From Bacillota bacterium (GTDB lineage Bacteria; Bacillota; Clostridia; Christensenellales; SZUA-584): a stretch of DNA of 10,872 nucleotides. Numbering within the stretch: the first letter of the stretch is position 1; each line of letters begins with the position of its first letter. Positions 1-5,548 of this stretch are shown here, piece after piece. Below the pieces are notes generated by a model, which saw only the letters and a list, made by a program, of their open reading frames with translations, searched no databases and was not told where the DNA came from. The position numbers and the translations under genes are program-made. The DNA lies in contig JAEWTL010000020.1 in assembly GCA_023459495.1 (NCBI GenBank), positions 1-10,872 on the forward strand, in the 5' to 3' direction.

Positions 1-1017
1 ATATAGAATAGTCCATTATTTAATTATTTAATGAAAAATTATGATATTTCTAAACATATAGCTGACCTAAAGATATTAATAAAAGAAATGAAGTAGAAGA
101 AGAAAACTGACAAAGATTATGATGGAGATAATTTTTCAAAAGTTTGGCAAATAAATCATGCTTTAGGTGGTACAATTACAGAGTATTTAGAGAATATTGC
201 AAGCCAAGAACTTGGTAGAAGCTTAAAAGGAAAAGGTTTTAAAGTTTCTGCTACTCATGTAGGACAACATAAAAAGAAGGCAGATAATGATTTTTTAATT
301 TGGCAAGGCGAAATGGATGAAGCCCAATTATAGAAAATCCTTGATAAAGCTTATTCTACTGGTAATGATTTTATAAGTAATGATAAAGCTATATCGGAAT
401 TAGATAAAATACTTGGTTCGCTTTCTTCTATAAAAGAAGGCTATCATTTATATATTTCTGATAAGGATTATCTCTTACGGTCAATTAATGATCAAGATTA
501 TCGTGGTATGTCTGCGGGCGACCCTATGACATTAGGAACTTATCGTAAATTAACTCAATCAGATGATGAATTTATTACAGCAATTATGAATACGATTAAT
601 GGAGCTTATGGTGATGACTTGACTGAAGTGGTAAAGAGTCATATTGCAACTGATATAGCTAATTTTGCTTTTGATGGCGTAAGAATTAATGATAGCAAAA
701 GTTCTGGTAATGTTAAAGCAGTGCATATTTTTTATTTAAGTGGATATTATGTCCCATTATCTTCTATGCTATTTAAATTAGCAGATGCTTTTGAATCAGC
801 CGATGTTAATCAGTATAAATCATATGCAAATATTCAATTATCTAAACCAGCAAATATTATGTATCCTTTAGAGCACCCGCTTATTGACGGTGATTATAAA
901 AAATATACTCGTTAGATGTGGCATGAGCAGGCAATTAATGCTTTAGATACAATTAAAATTGAAGCTTATTTTATGAAGTCAATAAGAGAATATATTAGTG
1001 AACTTATTAATATATAA
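1..1017 (+). CDS. Unrecognised phage protein, 5' partial, with four in-frame TAG codons
   Basis: One reading frame runs from the window edge to a TAA at 1015-1017 if TAG is read as an amino acid; TAGs sit at 4-6, 94-96, 331-333 and 913-915. The protein sequence is continuous in character across each TAG (for example EMDEAQL-TAG-KILDKAY and YKKYTR-TAG-MWHEQAIN), so these are not decayed stops. At least 338 codons are visible. There is an ATG at 31 but no ribosome site before it, so the true start is probably upstream of the window. No signal peptide, membrane segment or family motif was recognised. Its position just before a tail-fibre-like gene and its heavy TAG use suggest a late structural protein; that is inference. 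Under the standard code only 508-915 would be seen as an open frame. Confidence 0.8.
4..915 (+). other. Four recoded TAG codons (4-6, 94-96, 331-333, 913-915)
   Basis: These TAGs share the frame of the gene that ends at 1017. Coding character continues on both sides of each, and no ribosome site or new start follows any of them. Glutamine is the likeliest reading, by analogy with known TAG-recoded gut phages (code 15). No suppressor tRNA lies in this window, so the assignment is inferred. Confidence 0.78.
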
Positions 1018-1019
1018 AT

Positions 1020-1048
1020 TTGATTTTTTGCTAAAATTATGATATAAT
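1020..1048 (+). promoter_or_regulatory. Sigma-A-type promoter P1
   Basis: TTGATT (1020-1025), 17 bp, TATAAT (1043-1048), with TATG just before the -10 (extended -10). It lies in the short gap between the gene ending at 1017 and the ATG at 1076, so it should drive the tail-fibre-like gene and the cassette behind it. The stretch after the -10 contains ATAGAAA, shared with the promoters at 4640, 6719 and 10065. Confidence 0.85.
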
Positions 1049-1075
1049 TATTATAGAAAAAGGAAAGGTGATTTA

Positions 1076-1411
1076 ATGGCAAATTTAGTTCAATTACGCC
1101 GTGGTCAGACTATTCCAGAGGACGGAGCTTTATAGCCCTATGAATTGGGTTATCGTTTAGTTGTAGATAAATCAGAATCTGATTTACTTCATCATAACGA
1201 CCGTGAATTTTATATTGGTGAAAAAAATTTAGACAAAGAAACCGCGGAAGAAACGCCAATTCAATCGAAACGAATTGATTTATCTTATTTTAATTCTGAT
1301 GTGCCTTGTGTTTATATTTACAACAAAGGTGTTTTTTCGGAAGAATCAAATATTCTGCCCATTGGGTCATTAATAATTGAGGTGGAAACGAATGAGTCTG
1401 GAACAGTTTAA
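1076..1411 (+). CDS. Tail-fibre/baseplate-like N-terminal domain protein with one in-frame TAG
   Basis: ATG at 1076 follows AAAGGTG at 1064-1070. The 111-residue product is open only if the TAG at 1133-1135 (codon 20) is read through. The N-terminus, with LVQLRRG at residues 4-10 followed by a PYELGY motif just after the TAG, resembles the start of phage tail-fibre proteins, in which an RRG segment precedes a 'GELGY' motif and a display-like segment (here REFYIGEKN). The resemblance is by recall and rather short. The protein is much shorter than a full fibre, so it may be a fibre tip, an adaptor, or a trimmed remnant. Its last 20 bases overlap the next gene's start at 1392, which suggests translational coupling to the Cys-rich precursor. 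If TAG were a stop, translation would abort after 19 residues. Confidence 0.75.
1133..1135 (+). other. Recoded TAG codon in the tail-fibre-like gene
   Basis: TAG falls between GAL and PYELGY, inside a recognisable fibre-type N-terminal motif, so homology-like sequence continues across it. This is the clearest single piece of evidence in the window that TAG is sense here; glutamine is the expected reading. Confidence 0.82.
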
Positions 1412-2135
1412 TACGGTAGAAGCGACTGATTTTATTGGGAGTGGAGATCAAGAGATTTTAGGTTTACTTACACAACTTAATCAGCAATTAACAGCAATTG
1501 GAGTGGCAAATATCGAAAATGAAGGAGAAATTGCAGAAAATTTAACTGTAAAAGCTAATCTCCCGCAAAAAATTTTTGAAGCAATTAAAAATAATTTTTC
1601 ACTTAATTATTTAGGTTCCGAGATTAGCTTAGCTGATATTGAAGGAAAATTAACACAAGGAAAAACAATTGAAGTAATTAACTCCTTAAAGAAATTATCT
1701 GACCAATTAACTTGGATTAGTGAAAATCGTAATATTCATGGAGTTGAAACTTGCAAAGAAAATTGTGTTGCAGGCTGTTCAGGAGATTGTAAATCGACTT
1801 GTGGCGATAAATGCACTGGAAGCTGTTCAGGTTCTTGTTCTGGTAAATGCGGTGGGCAGTGCTCAAATAATTGTAGCGGAAGTTGTGGTGATAGTTGTTC
1901 AAACAATTGTGACATATGGTGCAGTAATAGTTGCGGACAAAGTTGTGAGGGTAGTTGTTCAGATAGCTGTAAAAATGGTTGTCAAGGGAGCGCAAAATGC
2001 ACTTCTTGTCGTGATACCGCTTGTGCTAGCTCTTGTTCTGGAGGTTGCAAGGAAACTTGCTCCAAAGCTTGTGCTAATGCTTGTCAAGGGAGTTGCACAG
2101 GACTTGCGAAATACCCAATTGATCAGCCAGTTTAA
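1392..2135 (+). CDS. CXXX-repeat Cys-rich peptide/protein precursor (radical SAM target)
   Basis: ATG at 1392 follows GAGGTGG at 1379-1385; a TTG in frame at 1377 has no ribosome site. The product is 247 residues. Residues 1-120 form a cysteine-free, mostly hydrophilic leader-like region. Residues 121-235 hold 29 cysteines, nearly all exactly four apart, with Ser, Gly, Asn, Lys, Thr and Asp between. Nineteen perfect CXXX steps (C121-C197) are followed by an irregular stretch (C203, C206, C211) and six more perfect steps to C235, then a 12-residue tail. This matches the CXXX-repeat target peptides known from Bacillota, which are found beside a dedicated radical SAM maturase, as here. The modification is probably thioether-type cross-linking, but that is inference from related cysteine-rich radical SAM peptides. 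No signal peptide or Gly-Gly cleavage site is evident, and no protease or exporter is encoded nearby. The start overlaps the tail-fibre-like gene, so the product may be virion-associated. Confidence 0.85.
   Translation: MSLEQFNTVEATDFIGSGDQEILGLLTQLNQQLTAIGVANIENEGEIAENLTVKANLPQKIFEAIKNNFSLNYLGSEISLADIEGKLTQGKTIEVINSLKKLSDQLTWISENRNIHGVETCKENCVAGCSGDCKSTCGDKCTGSCSGSCSGKCGGQCSNNCSGSCGDSCSNNCDIWCSNSCGQSCEGSCSDSCKNGCQGSAKCTSCRDTACASSCSGGCKETCSKACANACQGSCTGLAKYPIDQPV
1752..2096 (+). repeat. CXXX tandem repeat region (29 Cys)
   Basis: From the first Cys codon (1752) to the last (2094-2096) a TGT/TGC codon recurs every 12 bases, except between 1980 and 2024, where the spacing shifts to 5, 2 and 4 intervening residues. 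The DNA has matching 12-base periodicity with varied codons, so it is a protein-level repeat more than a recent DNA duplication. Because the periodicity removes stops, long open frames appear here in other frames and on the other strand. Confidence 0.9.
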
Positions 2136-2160
2136 TGATTGTGAAAGGAGATTAATTAAA

Positions 2161-2604
2161 ATGTATCAGCTAATTAAATCAATTTTTCAAAAATATACCC
2201 ATAATAAAATTATTTCAACCGATGATTTTAACGACGATATAAAAGAAGCTCAAGAATCATTTAATGAAATTGAACAAACTACTAATCAAGTAATTATCAA
2301 TAAGGACATTTTAATTGCTTTCTGTTGTTTTGGAAAATTTAAATATACAAATAAAGAAGATTTGAATAAAATAATTGAATACCTAAAAAAAATTGTAGAA
2401 ATTCCTACAAATCAAACGACAATAATGTGGCTATGTCAATTTGAACTGCGAAGACAGCTTTTATCATATTTATCAGAATATAATTTAATGTTTGATAATG
2501 ATACAACTTATTTAGATATAGAGCGCGAGTTACTAAAAAGTATAGCTAATGACAAATCTAATTTTGAACAAGTAAAAACTATTTATGGAATAAAGGAGAG
2601 ATAA
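2161..2604 (+). CDS. Unknown protein of the CXXX-repeat cassette
   Basis: ATG at 2161 is preceded by AAAGGAG at 2144-2150. The frame is open far upstream, but only because the Cys repeat lacks stops there. The product is 147 residues, acidic and Asn/Ile-rich, apparently all-helical and soluble, with a CC pair near residue 60 (FCCFGKF) and one more Cys in LCQFELRR. I do not recognise a family. It sits between the precursor and the accessory protein, 25 bases after the precursor stop and one base before the next ATG, so it is very probably part of the same operon and function. It could be a leader-binding partner, a carrier or an immunity-type protein; nothing in the sequence decides between these. 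Confidence 0.78.
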   Translation: MYQLIKSIFQKYTHNKIISTDDFNDDIKEAQESFNEIEQTTNQVIINKDILIAFCCFGKFKYTNKEDLNKIIEYLKKIVEIPTNQTTIMWLCQFELRRQLLSYLSEYNLMFDNDTTYLDIERELLKSIANDKSNFEQVKTIYGIKER

Positions 2605-2605
2605 A

Positions 2606-2896
2606 ATGGAACCTATTAAAATTAAACTTACTGATGAAGAATGCCGTAAAGTTGAAAAAGAATTTTTTGAATATCAAGCTATAAAAGATATTCTCACCTT
2701 TATTAATTCTCAGGACTCCATTAATATTGGAGCATTGAAGGTGTATATGGCAGAAGCTGAGGAAAGATTTACTGAACTTGAAAGAGCAAAGCGAGAAGTA
2801 TCCAAGGCAAGTTGTCCGCCAGAACTTGAAGGAAAAGATTATGATTATGAATTTAATTTTAATAATCAGGAAATCATTTTTTATGAGGTAAAATAA
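2606..2896 (+). CDS. Probable CXXX-repeat peptide modification system accessory protein
   Basis: ATG at 2606 follows AAAGGAG (2592-2598) with a 7-base spacer. The 96-residue product has a long charged helical half (residues about 8-67, coiled-coil-like with many Glu/Lys) and a short beta-like C-terminus (EFNFNNQEIIFYEVK). This size and layout agree with the small protein that TIGRFAM/NCBI annotate as 'CXXX repeat peptide modification system protein' beside the radical SAM maturase; the match is by recall of family shape and context, not by alignment. It is probably a partner that presents the precursor to the maturase. Its stop lies one base before the maturase ATG. Confidence 0.68.
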   Translation: MEPIKIKLTDEECRKVEKEFFEYQAIKDILTFINSQDSINIGALKVYMAEAEERFTELERAKREVSKASCPPELEGKDYDYEFNFNNQEIIFYEVK

Positions 2897-2897
2897 A

Positions 2898-4643
2898 ATG
2901 AAATTGGGTTGGAATAATGAATATTCAGAATATATTCATGCACTTTACCCAAACCCCAAATTAAAAACTCGCTCAATTACTTTTCAAATTACCGATAGTT
3001 GCAATTTAAAGTGTTCTTACTGTTTAACAGGAGATACAACGATTTTAATGAGCGATTTTAGTTATAAAGAAATTAGAGATATAAAGGTTGGAGACAATGT
3101 TATGGGCTTCAACCTTTCTTTAATAAATGGGGATTGGAAATTAATTCAACAATTAGCATTAGTTAAGACTTGTTTTAAAAGAGAAGTCAATAGTCTTTAT
3201 CATTTAACTACTGCTGATGGTCATGTAATGAAAATTACAGGTAATCATCGTGTTTTAATAAGTCGAGACGCGGGCGGCACATATCAATGGGAAGAAGTTA
3301 GTAAATGCGAACCTTATAAAACTTATATGATTTATTATGGAGCTTCTACTCCTTCTCCAATGGGCGTTTTGATTACTGGATTAAAAAAAGTAAAAGGTAA
3401 TTTTACTGTTTATAATATTGAAACAGATACGGGAAACTATTTTGCAAATAATTTAGCAGTTCATAATTGTTATCAAATTAACAAAAAAACTAATATGATG
3501 ACAAAAGAGACCGCCCGCGCTTGTGTTGATTTATTATTTGACTTGTGGGATAAAAATGATCCAGACTCTATCATTAATCACTCAACAAAAGCCCTTATTT
3601 TAGATTACATTGGTGGTGAGCCTCTATTAAATGTGCCAATAATGGATTTTATCAATTCTTATTTCATGGAACGCTGTATTGAGCTTCATCACCCATGGGG
3701 ACTTACTTGGCGAGCGTCAATATGTTCTAATGGATTAAATTATTTTAATCAAGACTTTCAGGACTACTTAAAAAAATGGGGACATAAAACTTCTTTCTCA
3801 ATTACTTTAGATGGCCCGCAAGAAATTCATGATGAGTGTCGAAAAGATCATAATGGAAAGGGAAGTTTCGCACGAGCTTATGCTGCAAGTGTAGCTCATA
3901 AAGCAAAATATGGTGATAAATCTTTATCAACTAAAATAACTTTAGCCCCAGAAAATATAAATAAAATGGGAAATATTTTAGATTTCTTTTTAAAAGAAAA
4001 TTATTATGAAATTAATGGTAATCCAGCTTTTGAGCCTAAATGGACTTATGAACACGCCCGCATTTATTATGATAATTTAAAAAAATTTGCAGATAGATTG
4101 TTAAATGAAGATAGAGAAATTCATACTAATTTCTTTTTGAATTTCATCGGCAAACCAATCCCATCTTTTGACCTTCAAAATAATTGTGGCGGGCAAGGTG
4201 AAATGTTGGCTTTTGATACACAAGGAATTGCTTATCCTTGTTTGCGTTTTATGCCCAGCTCTTTGGGAGATAGTGTGCCACCGCTTATAATTGGAAGTGC
4301 GCAAGAAGGGCTTTATTCAACTAAAGAACAGCAATTGATTAGAGAAATGTTGAAAAAAGTTAATCGTCGGACAAAAAGTTCTGATGAATGTTTTAATTGT
4401 CCAATTGCTTCTGGTTGTATGGATTGTGCTGGCTGGAATTATCAGGAGAACGGGACAGTTGATAGCCGTTCTACTAATATTTGCCCAATGCATAAGGCAC
4501 GTGTTATTGCAAACTGTTATTATTGGAATATGAAAGAAGAGGGCTCTTTTCCGTTAAACTTATCTGATGAAGAATCGTTAAAAATAGTGTCGCCCGCGGA
4601 GTTATCCATACTAAAAGCCTTATCTACAAAAAAAGAAATTTGA
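2898..4643 (+). CDS. Radical SAM/SPASM peptide maturase, CXXX-repeat target family, with mini-intein
   Basis: ATG at 2898 follows GAGG at 2885-2888. The 581-residue precursor contains a 149-residue intein (residues 42-190); the spliced enzyme would be 432 residues. The radical SAM cluster motif is C35-x3-C39-x2-Cys, completed after splicing by C191 to read CNLKCSYCYQINK. The SAM-binding GGEP lies at 239-242. The C-terminal SPASM region supplies C430, C448, C498, C501, C507, C510, C529 and C540 for auxiliary iron-sulfur clusters. The TFQITDSCNLKCSYCYQINK start, IGGEPLLN and the CP-x4-GC-x2-C segment closely resemble, from memory, the maturases annotated for CXXX-repeat peptides. Expected role: reductive SAM cleavage and radical modification of the Cys-rich precursor encoded at 1392, in the cytoplasm. 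The gene ends in TGA (4641-4643), which lies within the -35 box of the next promoter. It contains no TAG. Confidence 0.92.
   Translation: MKLGWNNEYSEYIHALYPNPKLKTRSITFQITDSCNLKCSYCLTGDTTILMSDFSYKEIRDIKVGDNVMGFNLSLINGDWKLIQQLALVKTCFKREVNSLYHLTTADGHVMKITGNHRVLISRDAGGTYQWEEVSKCEPYKTYMIYYGASTPSPMGVLITGLKKVKGNFTVYNIETDTGNYFANNLAVHNCYQINKKTNMMTKETARACVDLLFDLWDKNDPDSIINHSTKALILDYIGGEPLLNVPIMDFINSYFMERCIELHHPWGLTWRASICSNGLNYFNQDFQDYLKKWGHKTSFSITLDGPQEIHDECRKDHNGKGSFARAYAASVAHKAKYGDKSLSTKITLAPENINKMGNILDFFLKENYYEINGNPAFEPKWTYEHARIYYDNLKKFADRLLNEDREIHTNFFLNFIGKPIPSFDLQNNCGGQGEMLAFDTQGIAYPCLRFMPSSLGDSVPPLIIGSAQEGLYSTKEQQLIREMLKKVNRRTKSSDECFNCPIASGCMDCAGWNYQENGTVDSRSTNICPMHKARVIANCYYWNMKEEGSFPLNLSDEESLKIVSPAELSILKALSTKKEI
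3021..3467 (+). other. Mini-intein (149 residues) inserted at the third Cys of the radical SAM cluster motif
   Basis: It starts with CLTGDTTIL, a typical block A whose Cys is the first nucleophile. Block B is present as TGNH (T73 and H76 of the intein). Block F is YNIETDTGNYFANN, and the end is VHN with penultimate His and terminal Asn, followed by Cys (+1 nucleophile, codon 3468-3470). All residues for canonical splicing are therefore present. Between blocks B and F there are only about 50 residues and no LAGLIDADG or other homing endonuclease, so it cannot home by itself. Splicing restores an uninterrupted CX3CX2C. The exact boundaries are strongly supported by motif fit on both sides. Confidence 0.95.
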
Positions 4644-4668
4644 TTTTTTATTTAAAATATGATATAAT
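4640..4668 (+). promoter_or_regulatory. Sigma-A-type promoter P2
   Basis: TTGATT (4640-4645), 17 bp, TATAAT (4663-4668), with extended -10 TATG. It is nearly identical to P1, including the ATTATAGAAA after the -10. The TGA stop of the maturase lies inside the -35 box. It should drive 4700 to 6670. No terminator hairpin precedes it. Confidence 0.85.
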
Positions 4669-4699
4669 TATTATAGAAAAAAGAAAAGGAGCGATTTCA

Positions 4700-4918
4700 A
4701 TGGAATGGTATCACATTAAAATTAAATGGTGGTTTGGCGTTGGTGAACTTCATTACACTCATTGTGTAATTCCCGCAAAATCTTATGGAGAGGCCCTTGA
4801 TGAAGTTTTGAAAGACTATGGGCACGAAGATATTGCAGAAATTAAAATGTGGCAAGATGAAGACTATGATATGCATGGTTTCACACTGGATGAAGGAGAA
4901 GGAGAAGGAGACGAATAA
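4700..4918 (+). CDS. Small acidic hypothetical protein
   Basis: ATG at 4700 lies after AAAGGAG at 4685-4691. The frame is open further upstream to 4640, but that part overlaps promoter P2 and cannot be the start. The product is 72 residues with a tryptophan-rich N-terminus (MEWYHIKIKWWFGVGE), a central helix-like region and a strongly acidic tail (EGEGEGDE). I recognise no family. Size, Trp-rich start and position at the head of a transcription unit are typical of small phage accessory proteins. The codons for the acidic tail also create a row of ribosome sites for the next gene. Confidence 0.8.
   Translation: MEWYHIKIKWWFGVGELHYTHCVIPAKSYGEALDEVLKDYGHEDIAEIKMWQDEDYDMHGFTLDEGEGEGDE
4893..4910 (+). 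promoter_or_regulatory. Triple tandem Shine-Dalgarno inside the preceding gene
   Basis: AAGGAG occurs three times back to back (4893-4898, 4899-4904, 4905-4910) within codons for an EGEGEG tail. The last copy is 10 bases from the ATG at 4921. This couples the two genes and may give a strong or stand-by ribosome site. Confidence 0.75.
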
Positions 4919-4920
4919 AA

Positions 4921-5526
4921 ATGAGTAAATATTTTGTAGAAGTTAAATTTAAAGGAAATGATAAATCTTATCTATATATGATAAATGATAATGTTCATTT
5001 TGAAGCAGATAAATATTATATGATTGAAACAGCAGAAGGAGATAAATATACTACTCCTGTTTATTTGTTTTCTCGTTCTAAAAATAAGCCAAAAAAAGAT
5101 ATTCAGTGCAAAACCATTGTAAAAGCAACTCCTATAGAAAGCCCCAAAAGTTCAAAAATTGTAAGCTTCAAAAAAGTTGTTTATAATGATACTGCTCGCA
5201 CTACTACAATTTGGTGGAATGACTATGACTTTACTACCGTTAAAGCAACTGATGGTGATGCATATAGCCGTGAGGCGGGCTTTGCTCTTTGCGTTCTTAA
5301 AAGACAGCTCGGCAATAGGGAATTTGCAGATACAATGAATGCTTATTGTGGCAATAATCAGAATTATTATTTCTCCAAAAAAGCAGAGAAAGAAAGAACT
5401 GAAAGAAAAGAAGCGATTAAACAGAAAGAGAATGAACAGACGGTATCTGTTACAAGCAGTTCTCTAAAATTTTAGAATGAATTGAGTATAGATAATAAAA
5501 ATCTGTGGATAGCTAATCTTTGGTAA
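4921..5526 (+). CDS. Hypothetical phage protein with in-frame TAG and C-terminal extension
   Basis: ATG at 4921, three bases after the previous stop, uses the triple AAGGAG site. Reading the TAG at 5473-5475 as sense gives 201 residues ending at TAA 5524-5526; with TAG as stop it would be 184. The N-terminal 50 residues (YFVEVKFKGNDKSYLY, then a short 'ADKYYMIETAEGDKYTTPVYLF' type beta pattern split over residues 28-50) look like the small beta-barrel domain seen at the start of many Bacillota phage proteins. Residues about 75-135 include a conserved-looking IWWNDYDFTTVKA stretch and an AGFALCVLKRQLG helix. The end of the 184-residue part is a charged Lys/Glu helix. I do not know a function. 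The 17-residue tail after TAG is rich in Asn, Leu and Trp. Confidence 0.75.
5473..5475 (+). other. Recoded TAG codon near the 3' end of a non-structural gene
   Basis: This is the only in-frame TAG outside the first 1.4 kb. It is followed by 16 sense codons and TAA at 5524. The next gene's ribosome site and ATG (5549) lie after that TAA, so either stop would be compatible with the layout; readthrough here is less certain than at 1133. Confidence 0.6.
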
Positions 5527-5548
5527 AAAAAAGAAAGAAGGTAATAAA

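Noticed and set aside
913..1135. Pseudogenes broken by TAG stops
   Set aside because: Six TAGs but no TAA or TGA interrupt frames, and no frameshifts are seen. Random decay would not choose only TAG; recoding explains all of them.
1717..1995. Minus-strand open frame across the Cys repeat
   Set aside because: It mirrors the repeat composition (Tyr/Asn/His-rich), has no ribosome site and opposes a convincing + strand gene.
1752..2096. CRISPR-like or DNA tandem repeat array
   Set aside because: The 12-base periodicity comes from Cys codons only; intervening codons vary and there are no repeat-spacer units.
1392..2135. Metallothionein or keratin-like Cys-rich structural protein independent of modification
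   Set aside because: The strict CXXX spacing and the adjacent CXXX-type maturase and accessory genes favour a radical SAM substrate, although metal binding of an unmodified form cannot be excluded.
1720..2160. Long open frame running through the Cys repeat into the gene at 2161, suggesting a longer protein or a programmed frameshift
   Set aside because: The frame is open only because the Cys codon periodicity excludes stops. Its translation is low-complexity Val/Ile/Ala, there is no slippery site evident, and a good ribosome site with ATG exists at 2161.
3021..3467. The insert in the maturase as a normal internal domain or a homing-endonuclease intein
   Set aside because: Complete splicing blocks and exact restoration of CX3CX2C mark it as an intein, and the short middle region leaves no room for an endonuclease.
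4640..4699. Upstream TTG/ATT-type start for the gene at 4700
   Set aside because: The extension would translate promoter P2 and ignore the AAAGGAG site placed correctly for ATG 4700.
1..5526. TAG as pyrrolysine, or TGA also recoded
   Set aside because: No pyrrolysine genes are visible and the TAGs lie in unrelated proteins. TGA serves as a clear stop at 4641, 8493 and 8814, each followed closely by a new signal or gene.
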